Source: a virus
IMG/VR virus record: IMGVR_UViG_3300043775_000677
Location: 1 to 32,763 of that record
Reading direction: 5' to 3' (one strand)
DNA: 32,763 bases
Shown piece by piece: positions 15,755 to 21,589 of the stretch. The notes under the pieces are model-generated. The model searched no databases. It worked only from the letters and a program-made list of their open reading frames with translations, and had not been told where the DNA came from. Position 1 is the stretch's first letter; each line of letters begins with the position of its first letter. Position numbers and translations under genes: made by a program.

Positions 15755-15989
15755 GGCACTCCTTGAATGATTTAAACCTATCCCCTTTCAGGTACTGGCT
15801 TGATTTGAATTTTGACCTTCCCTTCTTAATCAGGAAGCCATCCTCAAATAGGATGTAGAATTCATTCTCACTGACTACCTCATTGAATTGAATGTAGTCT
15901 ATCCACCACTCAGCAGGCTTGCGGTTTTCATCCATGACTTTTGAAGCCCTTCCGTATCCAAACGGATTCAAGATCTCGATTTCTTCCAT
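15738..15989 (-). CDS. Leftward protein of unknown function
   Basis: About 83 residues from ATG 15989 (MEEIEILNPFGYGRASKVMD), with a C-terminal FYILFEDGFLIKKGRSKFKS and an acidic end. A GTG at 16043 in frame would add 18 residues (RFFSSVLFYGYNLPKKT), but it lies very close to the probable promoter, so I prefer the ATG. No motif recognised. It heads the only leftward operon in the window. Confidence 0.6.
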   Translation of the reverse strand: MEEIEILNPFGYGRASKVMDENRKPAEWWIDYIQFNEVVSENEFYILFEDGFLIKKGRSKFKSSQYLKGDRFKSFKECHESEI

Positions 15990-16045
15990 AGTTTTTTTTG
16001 GCAAGTTATAACCATAAAAAAGCACACTCGAAAAAAATCTCACTT

Positions 16046-16072
16046 TTTGTGTAAAATTTTTTCACAAATATT
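16046..16072 (-). promoter_or_regulatory. Probable leftward promoter region with inverted repeat
   Basis: On the minus strand, AATATTTG (16072-16065) partly matches the Bacteroidota -7 box TAnnTTTG. Overlapping it, TTTGTG (16046-16051) and CACAAA (16063-16068) form a 6-bp inverted repeat, a candidate operator. It lies upstream of the leftward cluster and back to back with the rightward promoter at 16066-16112. Confidence 0.35.
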
Positions 16073-16112
16073 TTTTTTTCTAATTTTTTCCTTCGATATT
16101 TGATTCATCAAA
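16066..16112 (+). promoter_or_regulatory. Early rightward promoter 1 with TTTG-N6-CAAA dyad
   Basis: A long T run and CTAATTT are followed by GATATTTG (16095-16102), close to the -7 box TAnnTTTG. TTTGAT (16099-16104) and ATCAAA (16107-16112) are inverted repeats overlapping the expected start region. The whole ~47-bp block recurs at 18130-18176 with one gap and about ten mismatches. It would drive the genes from 16137 on, including the ERF recombination gene. Confidence 0.6.
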
Positions 16113-16136
16113 CAGGGACATAAAACCAAAAACACC

Positions 16137-16349
16137 ATGAAAGCAATCGAAAAAGTACAGCAGGAACTAAACAAAGTATTCGCAATGCAGGATCAACTTC
16201 AGAAGGAAGTTTGGACAAAGGAAAACTATCAGATCAATTCAATGAGAGAAGATATGCTTTCAGAAATGGCATCTACTCTTTCACAAGTATTGAGAAGCCT
16301 AGAAGAAGAAAATGAAGACTTGGAATATATCAGCCTAAACGAAAGATAA
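16137..16349 (+). CDS. 70-residue early protein, helical
   Basis: First gene behind early promoter 1. MKAIEKVQQELNKVFAMQDQ followed by MREDMLSEMASTLSQVLRSL and an acidic end: one long amphipathic helix or coiled coil with no known motif. Followed by a UUCG-loop hairpin (16355-16370) that could reduce readthrough, so this gene would be the most expressed of the operon. Confidence 0.6.
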   Translation: MKAIEKVQQELNKVFAMQDQLQKEVWTKENYQINSMREDMLSEMASTLSQVLRSLEEENEDLEYISLNER

Positions 16350-16354
16350 AACAC

Positions 16355-16370
16355 AGCCCTTCGGGGCTTT
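16355..16370 (+). terminator. UUCG-tetraloop hairpin, weak terminator or mRNA stabiliser
   Basis: AGCCC (16355-16359), loop TTCG, GGGCT (16364-16368), followed by TTACTTT. The UUCG tetraloop is very stable, but the stem is only 5 bp and the T tract is broken, so partial termination between the first and second early genes is likely. Confidence 0.6.
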
Positions 16371-16389
16371 ACTTTAAACCCTAAAAAAA

Positions 16390-16656
16390 ATGAACTACGA
16401 AACAGAAAATTTCTACGATCAAGAGATCGAATTCACCTACGAAGGTAGGGAGTATGTATGGCAAGGTGACTACACCATCGAACACACAGGTGAAGATGAA
16501 AGCGAGTATGCTCCTGCCTATGGCGAAATGGAGATCAGCATCGATCACACATCAAGCCTGTCCTATTATGATGAAGATCTCGAGAAGGTAGTGGAGGTCA
16601 AGCCTACTGCTTCGATCCTCATGGAGTTAGAAATACAAATTGAAAGAAACTATTAA
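16390..16656 (+). CDS. 88-residue acidic early protein
   Basis: MNYETENFYDQEIEFTYEGR, then YVWQGDYTIEHTGEDESEYA and a hydrophobic-acidic C-terminus. Strongly acidic and Tyr-rich, beta-like; small acidic early proteins are sometimes DNA mimics, but nothing here proves that. It lies between the first early gene and the ERF gene. Confidence 0.6.
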   Translation: MNYETENFYDQEIEFTYEGREYVWQGDYTIEHTGEDESEYAPAYGEMEISIDHTSSLSYYDEDLEKVVEVKPTASILMELEIQIERNY

Positions 16657-16675
16657 CCAAATAAACACAAACCAA

Positions 16676-17215
16676 ATGAAAGAACTTATTAAAATTCAGG
16701 CAGAATTGAAAGCCCCAAAGAATCAATTTAATTCCTTCGGCAAGTACAAGTACAGATCAGTAGAAGACATCTTAGAAGCGGTGAAGCCTTTACTATTAAA
16801 GTATGAATGCACCTTGATAATTGAAGATGAAGTTAAGGAAGTAGGAGGTATAGTATTTATTGAATCAACTGCTTCAATTCAGAAGGACATGGAAGGCAGA
16901 GCGGTTACTGCTCAGGCAGGCATTGACATAAATCGTAAAGGCATGGACATAGCGCAGTCATTTGGATCATCTTCATCCTATGCTAGAAAGTACGCATTGA
17001 ATGGTTTATTCCTGATTGATGATACCAAAGATCCTGATTCAACAAATGACCATCAGCCAAAAGCCCCTGATAAGGTAGCACCTACAGAGCAGCAGTTCGC
17101 AGGGATAGTGCAGTACTTGAATGGAACTCCAGAGCAGCAGAAGACAGCCAAGGAGGCACTAAAAAAGTACAAGTTAACCAATGATCAAAAAGAAATAATC
17201 GAAGGACTACTATGA
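16676..17215 (+). CDS. ERF-family single-strand annealing protein
   Basis: 179 residues from ATG 16676 (MKELIKIQAELKAPKNQFNS); an in-frame TTG at 16640 is less likely because family members begin at this point. Signature segments are FGKYKYRSVEDILEAVKPLL (about 22-41) and GSSSSYARKYALNGLFLIDD (about 95-115), followed by a linker and a C-terminal helical segment. ERF proteins anneal complementary single strands during phage recombination and genome circularisation or concatemer formation. It is coupled to the Gp157-like gene (ATGA) and shares the early region with SSB-like and RusA genes, forming a recombination set. Confidence 0.9.
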   Translation: MKELIKIQAELKAPKNQFNSFGKYKYRSVEDILEAVKPLLLKYECTLIIEDEVKEVGGIVFIESTASIQKDMEGRAVTAQAGIDINRKGMDIAQSFGSSSSYARKYALNGLFLIDDTKDPDSTNDHQPKAPDKVAPTEQQFAGIVQYLNGTPEQQKTAKEALKKYKLTNDQKEIIEGLL

Positions 17216-17694
17216 ACCTATACCAGATAACACAGGAGGCGCAGTATTTGGCTGCCCTCCTTGAAACCGAAGAACTGACTCCAGAACTAGAAGCAGAACT
17301 GCTAATCAATCAGGAGCAACTTCAAAGCAAAGGCATAAACTATGCAAAGGTGATAGCCAACTACCAAAGTGAGAGCGATGCTATAGATGCCGAAATCAAG
17401 CGACTCAAGGCTATGAAAGAAAGCAGAGATAAGAAGGTTACCTGGCTAACAGAAAGCCTCAAGAAAGCCATGCTAGTAAGCGGAATCGAGAAGATAGAAA
17501 GCCCACTATTCAAGATATCCTTAAGAAGATCTGAAGCGGTGGAGGTGGATGTAGTAGAAGCCCTGCCTGCTTCTTTTCAGAATGTCAAGAATGTAGTAAC
17601 GGCAGATAAGATGGCAATCAAAGAAGCCATTAAAAAAGGAGAGAATGTATTCGGTGCTAGAATAGTAGAAAACTTCAACCTATCAATCAAATGA
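17212..17694 (+). CDS. Gp157-like protein (siphovirus Gp157 family)
   Basis: 160 residues. The N-terminal two-thirds is a long helix pair (LETEELTPELEAELLINQEQ, DAIDAEIKRLKAMKESRDKK), followed by IEKIESPLFKISLRRSEAVE and LPASFQNVKNVVTADKMAIK, the conserved C-terminal pattern of the Gp157 family. Gp157 was first described in streptococcal phages, and its exact activity is unclear. In many phages it sits beside ERF or RecT genes, as here, pointing to a role with recombination. Start overlaps the ERF stop. Confidence 0.85.
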   Translation: MNLYQITQEAQYLAALLETEELTPELEAELLINQEQLQSKGINYAKVIANYQSESDAIDAEIKRLKAMKESRDKKVTWLTESLKKAMLVSGIEKIESPLFKISLRRSEAVEVDVVEALPASFQNVKNVVTADKMAIKEAIKKGENVFGARIVENFNLSIK

Positions 17695-17828
17695 AATACC
17701 TAGGGAAAGAAATACAGAGACCAGGAGACCTTGCCCCGAAGGGGGTGAAGTCTACCTACCAAACAGAAAAACTTCCATTCAATGAAACCTTTTATAGATT
17801 ATGGCTACTTGCAAACATGAAAGCCTAG
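17691..17828 (+). CDS. 45-residue protein of unknown function
   Basis: MKYLGKEIQRPGDLAPKGVK, then FNETFYRLWLLANMKA. Its ATG overlaps the preceding stop (ATGA) and its 3' end overlaps the next gene by 28 bases. The Pro/Gly-containing N-terminus and aromatic C-terminal helix look like a real small protein. The mRNA contains CCCC-GAA-GGGG (near 17735-17745), which could form a short hairpin. Confidence 0.5.
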   Translation: MKYLGKEIQRPGDLAPKGVKSTYQTEKLPFNETFYRLWLLANMKA

Positions 17829-18130
17829 CACCCCTTGTCAAGGATCTATATGCTCAAGGCTACACAAGGAATAAGATAGCCGAGATCATGGGGGTCAAGA
17901 ATATAGTAGTACAGTACATCCTCTATAAGATCCTGCTAGTAAACAAAAGCAATTCAAGAAGTAACTTGATGGAAGTACTACCAAAGGATCAGGTAAACAG
18001 GATAATAACCCTTTCCTGTTGGGGGTACAATAACTATGAGATAGCAGAGGATCTGGATTTGCCTGTGAAGAATGTCACTCTGGTGATCAAGGAGGCACGG
18101 AATAAAAAATTAATTCAAAAATTTTGTTGA
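17801..18130 (+). CDS. Double helix-turn-helix DNA-binding protein
   Basis: 109 residues with two helix-turn-helix-like units: LYAQGYTRNKIAEIMGVKNI (about 16-35) and LSCWGYNNYEIAEDLDLPVK (about 71-90), separated by a short linker. The spacing suggests a repeat of one ancestral unit. Probably a small early regulator or replication accessory. Immediately followed by early promoter 2, so its stop lies at the edge of a regulatory region. Confidence 0.65.
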   Translation: MATCKHESLAPLVKDLYAQGYTRNKIAEIMGVKNIVVQYILYKILLVNKSNSRSNLMEVLPKDQVNRIITLSCWGYNNYEIAEDLDLPVKNVTLVIKEARNKKLIQKFC

Positions 18131-18176
18131 AATATTTTTTTTCTAATTTATTTCTAAGATATTTGGCATATCAAAT
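18130..18176 (+). promoter_or_regulatory. Early rightward promoter 2 with TTTG-N6-CAAA dyad
   Basis: AAATA plus a T run, CTAATTTATTTCTAA and GATATTTG (18158-18165), followed by CATATCAAAT. ATTTG (18161-18165) and CAAAT (18172-18176) form an inverted repeat with 6-nt spacer, the same arrangement as in early promoter 1. It would drive the small genes from 18197 on. Confidence 0.6.
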
Positions 18177-18196
18177 AACTCTAACCAAATAACAAA

Positions 18197-18475
18197 ATGA
18201 AAAAGCAAAACTCACTAGCCTATTTAGAGGCAAAAGGAATGTCAAAGGTTTGGGAAGCCTATGCTGAACATTACGCAGCAGAAGAAATAATGGAAGAGGG
18301 ATTTAATCCTAATTCCGGGTATGTTTATATAGCATTAGAAAACGGAATTACAATAGCCTCTTCATTCGGTCAAGATGTTGAATATATAATTTACGATTTT
18401 GATACGGATGATGAAATGATCTTTGATTCATTTGAAGAATTAGAAATTTATTTAATCCAACAAAACGAAAAATAA
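18197..18475 (+). CDS. 92-residue acidic early protein
   Basis: MKKQNSLAYLEAKGMSKVWE, then acidic beta-rich segments (GYVYIALENGITIASSFG, EYIIYDFDTDDEMIFDSFEE). First gene behind early promoter 2, with more AT-rich codons than its neighbours, suggesting recent arrival. Function unknown; acidic small early proteins in phages sometimes inhibit host systems, but no direct evidence is seen. Confidence 0.6.
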   Translation: MKKQNSLAYLEAKGMSKVWEAYAEHYAAEEIMEEGFNPNSGYVYIALENGITIASSFGQDVEYIIYDFDTDDEMIFDSFEELEIYLIQQNEK

Positions 18476-18477
18476 CC

Positions 18478-18564
18478 ATGAAAACACTAGGAAAAATCAT
18501 CTACTTTATCGTAGCCATGTCTCCAATCTTTGCCCTAGGCTATATGCTAGGGATGAAACTTTAA
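18478..18564 (+). CDS. 28-residue membrane microprotein
   Basis: MKTLGKIIYFIVAMSPIFAL plus GYMLGMKL: a basic N-terminus and one hydrophobic helix spanning most of the peptide. It starts 2 bases after the previous stop. Size and hydrophobicity suggest a single-span inner-membrane peptide; function unknown. Confidence 0.5.
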   Translation: MKTLGKIIYFIVAMSPIFALGYMLGMKL

Positions 18565-18583
18565 TCTAAACACAAAAAAACCT

Positions 18584-18889
18584 ATGGAAAATTTCAAAAT
18601 CAAAATCACCCAAACTCAGGAAGTAGAGAGCGAAGTCTCTATCCCAAAGTACTTCACGTTAAATAAGTACTATCACTACAAACTGCTTTCAGATTCGGCA
18701 GTCATAGCAGTAAACTACTTTACTGATAAACTTGACAACTTAGTAGCCCTTGAATTGTGGCCATCTATCAAGGTGGAGCACATCAGGTATGTGACCTACA
18801 TTCTCAAGGCTGATAACCTAGAAGAGATAACAGAAGAAGAATTCACTTCACACCTAAATGCTGCTAAAAAATTAATCTATTCGCTATGA
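18584..18889 (+). CDS. 101-residue early protein of unknown function
   Basis: MENFKIKITQTQEVESEVSI, then FTLNKYYHYKLLSDSAVIAV and a helical C-terminus (EEITEEEFTSHLNAAKKLIY). Mixed beta-alpha, soluble. The stop overlaps the start of the HTH gene that follows. No motif recognised. Confidence 0.6.
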   Translation: MENFKIKITQTQEVESEVSIPKYFTLNKYYHYKLLSDSAVIAVNYFTDKLDNLVALELWPSIKVEHIRYVTYILKADNLEEITEEEFTSHLNAAKKLIYSL

Positions 18890-19092
18890 AATCCACAGAC
18901 TCACAAACTGCACTCATAAAGGGATGGCTATTGAATGGCTACTCGATCACTCAATTAGATGCGTTAAATATGTTCGGCTGCTTCCGGTTATCCGCAAGGA
19001 TAGCCAACCTTCGAGAGGAAGGGCTTGACATTGTTACCGACATGGTGAATGTAAACGATAAACGAATAGCAAAATACTACCTGAACAAATGA
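18886..19092 (+). CDS. Small helix-turn-helix protein (HTH_39-like)
   Basis: 68 residues: LIKGWLLNGYSITQLDALNM followed by FGCFRLSARIANLREEGLDI and VTDMVNVNDKRIAKYYL. The order helix, turn, LSARIANLREEGLDI recognition helix, then a beta wing is that of a phage helix-turn-helix family (HTH_39 type). Probably binds DNA as a small regulator. Overlaps both neighbours by 4 bases. Confidence 0.75.
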   Translation: MKSTDSQTALIKGWLLNGYSITQLDALNMFGCFRLSARIANLREEGLDIVTDMVNVNDKRIAKYYLNK

Positions 19093-19454
19093 CGAGAGAA
19101 GAAATAATTACCGAACTAAATCACCGTAGTACGCAGAAGTACTTGGTGTACCTAGCCCTGCAGGAGATCATGCTAGACTACTATGAGGATGTATCTATGC
19201 TCAAGTTCTTTGACCTGGATCTGCAGACTAAGCACAAGAACATGATCAATGCATTAAAGAGGAAGTCTACGCAGGCTTTTAGATACCTTGAGGGGTACGA
19301 TAATGGCGAAGCAACTATCAAGCAGTTTCACGAATTCGTGACCTTGTTTGAAAGGCTTCACACTGCTATAGATGAAGGAGGAAGCATCTTTCATGATTGT
19401 TTGAATGCAGTAGAAGAAATCCTAGATAAGAATGAAAAGGCGCAGAGTAACTGA
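19089..19454 (+). CDS. 121-residue all-helical early protein
   Basis: MTREEIITELNHRSTQKYLV, then a helical core (MLKFFDLDLQTKHKNMINAL, FHEFVTLFERLHTAIDEGGS) and an acidic C-terminus. No motif recognised; helical bundle likely. Its 3' end overlaps the next HTH-like gene by 23 bases. Confidence 0.6.
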   Translation: MTREEIITELNHRSTQKYLVYLALQEIMLDYYEDVSMLKFFDLDLQTKHKNMINALKRKSTQAFRYLEGYDNGEATIKQFHEFVTLFERLHTAIDEGGSIFHDCLNAVEEILDKNEKAQSN

Positions 19455-19581
19455 AGAGGAAAAGCAGATGATCTTTGAGGGATGGCAGGATAGAAAGCCA
19501 ATTAAGGTAATTGCACTTGAATTAGGAAGATGCTATGGGACTGTTTATACTGAATTAAAAAAAAGGTATCTAGTAGGATAA
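19432..19581 (+). CDS. 49-residue helix-turn-helix protein
   Basis: MKRRRVTEEEKQMIFEGWQD, then KVIALELGRCYGTVYTELKK. The pattern EEE-helix, K-VIALELGR, GTVY-ELKKRY is a single helix-turn-helix as in small transposase-like or Trp-repressor-like DNA binders. The Arg-rich N-terminus supports DNA binding. It ends just upstream of the promoter at 19595, so it may regulate the RNA and replication genes downstream. Confidence 0.6.
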   Translation: MKRRRVTEEEKQMIFEGWQDRKPIKVIALELGRCYGTVYTELKKRYLVG

Positions 19582-19594
19582 TTAAAAAAAGTTT

Positions 19595-19602
19595 TATATT
19601 TG
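19595..19602 (+). promoter_or_regulatory. Bacteroidota-type -7 box upstream of structured RNA
   Basis: TATATTTG matches TAnnTTTG exactly. No clear TTTG -33 element is present at the usual distance; the upstream region is A-rich. Transcription would be expected to start a few bases downstream, at about 19606-19609, right at the first hairpin of the RNA. Confidence 0.65.
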
Positions 19603-19606
19603 TACA

Positions 19607-19693
19607 TCGAATCATTCCTGTGTGGAAGCGAGAATGATTCCATAGGTTAACTAAACCTGAGCCTGGCAGTCTTCCACCTGTCGGGCTTTTTTA
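19607..19693 (+). ncRNA. Structured leader or small RNA with complementary hairpin loops
   Basis: Three hairpins in about 85 nt. Hairpin 1: GAATCATTC (19609-19617) pairs perfectly with GAATGATTC (19632-19640), 14-nt loop. Hairpin 2: AGGTT (19644-19648) with AACCT (19654-19658). Hairpin 3: terminator stem 19660-19669 with 19678-19687, loop TCTTCCAC, then a T tract. The loop of hairpin 1 holds GTGGAAG (19622-19628) and the loop of hairpin 3 holds CTTCCAC (19671-19677), perfectly complementary, so the loops could kiss. By my rough count such a 7-nt match between two loops of these sizes is about a one in a thousand chance. It lies between a promoter and the replication gene, so it is either a free small RNA or an attenuator controlling replication genes. 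I do not recognise it as a known family. Confidence 0.6.
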
Positions 19694-19697
19694 TTTT
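19660..19697 (+). terminator. Intrinsic terminator immediately before the replication gene
   Basis: AGCCTGGCAG (19660-19669) pairs with CTGTCGGGCT (19678-19687), 10 bp with two G-T pairs, then a T-rich run to 19697. The ATG of the next gene follows at once, so transcripts from the promoter at 19595 must read through it to express that gene. Confidence 0.8.
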
Positions 19698-20387
19698 ATG
19701 CAGGGTAAAAAATCATTTGTTTTGTACACGGATCAAAGGGAAGTTTTCGATGAACTTTCAGATGAAGATGCCGGTAAATTGATCAAGCATATTTTCGCTT
19801 ACGTCAATGATGAAGATCCTATCACAGAGGATAAACTTTTGAAGGTGGCATTTCTTCCAATTAAGACTCAACTAAAAAGAGACCTTAAAATATGGGATGA
19901 AAAGAAAAGCCAAAGGGCAGAGGCAGGTAAAAAAGGAGGTCTAGCAAAATCTAGCAATGCTAAGCAAAGTCTAGCAAATCCTAGCAATGCTACAAATGAT
20001 GTAGCAAATCTACCTGTAAATGTAAATGGTAATGTAAATGTAAATGGTAATGTAAATGATATTTCTTCTATTACTATTTTTACTAATAGGGGTATTCGAG
20101 GTAAAAATTTATTTGAAGAGATGTCTCACATCTATGATTTAAATGATGACCAGGTAAACAAACTATTTCAGGAATGGGAGTTGACTCATGAAGGTCAAAA
20201 ATTTGAAGGTGAAAAGCATTTAAAGAATAGTTTTATCTTGTTTGTAAAAAATAATGCAAGCAGATTTAAGCAGCAAAGAGGTAATACTTACCGGGCAAAA
20301 GAAGAAAAGCCGAAAAGTAAAAACATATTTGCGGATATGTACCAGGAATTATTAAAGGAAGAGGAACTTAAAAAATCAAATCAATGA
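19698..20387 (+). CDS. Replication protein candidate (DUF6291-like)
   Basis: 229 residues. Residues ~1-75 (KKSFVLYTDQREVFDELSDE, AGKLIKHIFAYVNDEDP, VAFLPIKTQLKRDLKIWDE) match the DUF6291 type found in phage and prophage replication regions. A Ser/Asn/Ala-rich linker (about 82-122) contains NVNGNVNVNGNVN, encoded by tandem DNA repeats that look like origin iterons. The C-terminal part (FEEMSHIYDLNDDQVNKLFQ, HLKNSFILFVKNNASRFKQQ) is helical, resembling the partner-binding part of initiator or DnaD-like proteins. The layout resembles lambda O, where the origin lies inside the initiator gene. Coupled to the next gene (ATGA). Initiator role inferred. Confidence 0.65.
   Translation: MQGKKSFVLYTDQREVFDELSDEDAGKLIKHIFAYVNDEDPITEDKLLKVAFLPIKTQLKRDLKIWDEKKSQRAEAGKKGGLAKSSNAKQSLANPSNATNDVANLPVNVNGNVNVNGNVNDISSITIFTNRGIRGKNLFEEMSHIYDLNDDQVNKLFQEWELTHEGQKFEGEKHLKNSFILFVKNNASRFKQQRGNTYRAKEEKPKSKNIFADMYQELLKEEELKKSNQ
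19941..20093 (+). other. Candidate replication origin: iteron-like repeats and AT-rich stretch
   Basis: Inside the replication gene, CTAGCAA occurs at 19941, 19951, 19971 and 19981, with variants at 19961 (TAAGCAA) and 20001 (GTAGCAA); spacing is a strict multiple of 10 bp, one helical turn. Next come two perfect copies of the 18-mer TGTAAATGTAAATGGTAA (20015-20032, 20033-20050) plus half a third, then the AT-rich stretch 20059-20093. Repeats next to an AT-rich unwinding region are the hallmark of phage origins. They also encode a low-complexity linker, so they could be mere protein repeats. Confidence 0.5.
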
Positions 20388-21013
20388 AAGCGACAATTTT
20401 AAAACACCTTCAAAAAATGGAATTTGTCTGTGGTTTGAAGCAATTCAAAGATTACAATCAGGAAGATGCCACAAACCTACTTGAATGTCTTGATAAATTA
20501 TTTACCAGTTATGGATGGATGAATGAAATCAGGGTAGACTACATCCTTCAAGCAGGCATGAGAGGACAATACGGTGACTTCTACCATGTAAATGAAAAGT
20601 CTGTAAGCGGATGGATTAACCAATACTATGCACACCATCAAAGCCAAATAGTTCAGGAAGTACAGGCTATGAATAATGTAGATCGTGAACCTACAAATGA
20701 AGAAATAGAATACTGGATTGAAATAGGTAAGCAGATATTCCGTGATAATTACCAATACGCAAAGGATCACGGCTACTGCAAGGATCTAGCAGAATGGGGT
20801 GCAAATTGGTTTAATAAGTTTCAAGAAAAAGGAATCTTAAAGCCTTGGATGTATCAGGTAGAAGATATTGAGAATGATGTACGAAGGGAATTGAGACTTA
20901 CTACCCGGTACATAGATGAAGTTACTGTAGGCGCAAAGTCAAAAAATAAAATCTGGAAACTATTCATTTTGGAATCTATAAAAGAAAATAGAAACCTAGA
21001 CAAATTGATATGA
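20384..21013 (+). CDS. Replication-region protein, unknown (helicase-loader-like position)
   Basis: 209 residues, largely helical and aromatic: MKATILKHLQKMEFVCGLKQ, then MRGQYGDFYHVNEKSVSGWI and a C-terminal helical part (YIDEVTVGAKSKNKIWKLFI). It directly follows the DUF6291-like gene and is coupled to it, the position of helicase loaders in many phages. I see no Walker motif, so it is not a DnaC-type ATPase; a non-ATPase loader or other replication accessory is possible. Confidence 0.6.
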   Translation: MKATILKHLQKMEFVCGLKQFKDYNQEDATNLLECLDKLFTSYGWMNEIRVDYILQAGMRGQYGDFYHVNEKSVSGWINQYYAHHQSQIVQEVQAMNNVDREPTNEEIEYWIEIGKQIFRDNYQYAKDHGYCKDLAEWGANWFNKFQEKGILKPWMYQVEDIENDVRRELRLTTRYIDEVTVGAKSKNKIWKLFILESIKENRNLDKLI

Positions 21014-21186
21014 AAAAGATAATCAAGAGTTTCACACCTTCAAAGCAGGATCTATTCAGCATACAGTCTACCTTGCTTTCGATCTTTACCCTGCTGCATT
21101 TTGAATTTGAAGTAGGCTTTCTTTTCATGGTGATAGTAGCCCTATACACTATAGGGATGGATCTAATCTATAAGGCTTGCAGATGA
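21010..21186 (+). CDS. 58-residue membrane protein
   Basis: MKKIIKSFTPSKQDLFSIQS followed by two hydrophobic stretches (STLLSIFTLLHFEFEVGFLF and FMVIVALYTIGMDLIY). Two membrane spans joined by a short acidic turn are likely. Its start overlaps the preceding stop, and its TGA overlaps the ATG of the RusA gene. Function unknown. Confidence 0.6.
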   Translation: MKKIIKSFTPSKQDLFSIQSTLLSIFTLLHFEFEVGFLFMVIVALYTIGMDLIYKACR

Positions 21187-21524
21187 TACAATTTAAGATA
21201 AATGAGAAGCCCATGTCCGTGAATTTAGCCTGGCAGGGAAAGAGATTTAAAACACCTGCCTACAAGGACTATGAAAAGGGGATGATTTTAAGAATGCCAA
21301 AAGGTAAGATAGAAACTTATGAGATGCTACGTGTTGAATTCTTCTTTGGATTTAGCAACAAAGCAAGCGATCTAGACAATCCGGTTAAATTACTCATGGA
21401 CATAGCGCAAAAGAAGTACGGCTTTAATGATAAAATGGTATTTGAGTTAAATGTCAGGAAGTGCATAGTCAAGAAAGGTGAAGAATTTATTCAGATGGGG
21501 ATCTATAAGATGCTACCTTTTTAG
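21183..21524 (+). CDS. RusA-like Holliday junction resolvase
   Basis: About 113 residues from ATG 21183 (MIQFKINEKPMSVNLAWQGK), preferred to a TTG 6 bases upstream because it overlaps the previous stop. NEKPMSVNLAWQGKRFKTPA is the N-terminal pattern of the RusA family. SDLDNPVKLLMDIAQKKYGF (about 61-80) carries the conserved Asp residues (D62, D64, D71) that bind metal, followed by NDKMVFELNVRK. RusA dimers cut four-way junctions and resolve replication or recombination intermediates before packaging. Confidence 0.88.
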   Translation: MIQFKINEKPMSVNLAWQGKRFKTPAYKDYEKGMILRMPKGKIETYEMLRVEFFFGFSNKASDLDNPVKLLMDIAQKKYGFNDKMVFELNVRKCIVKKGEEFIQMGIYKMLPF

Positions 21525-21544
21525 ACAAAATTCATCTTTTAAAG

Positions 21545-21572
21545 TTGGATATTAATTTTAATACTATATTTG
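21545..21572 (+). promoter_or_regulatory. Bacteroidota promoter with internal palindrome, upstream of Cro/CI-like gene
   Basis: TTG (21545-21547) and TATATTTG (21565-21572) are 17 bp apart and match the Bacteroidota consensus well. Between them TATTAA (21550-21555) and TTAATA (21558-21563) form an inverted repeat, a candidate operator for autoregulation by the regulator encoded at 21590. Confidence 0.7.
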
Positions 21573-21589
21573 AATAAATAACAAACCAA

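Noticed and set aside
15738-16043. GTG start at 16043 for the leftward gene
   Set aside because: It would place the start just after the probable -7 box and adds a low-complexity N-terminus; ATG 15989 follows an A-rich leader as other genes do.
19941-20058. Possible CRISPR-like repeat array
   Set aside because: Units are 7-18 bp, directly adjacent or in a coding frame, without spacers of constant length; iterons or protein repeats fit better.
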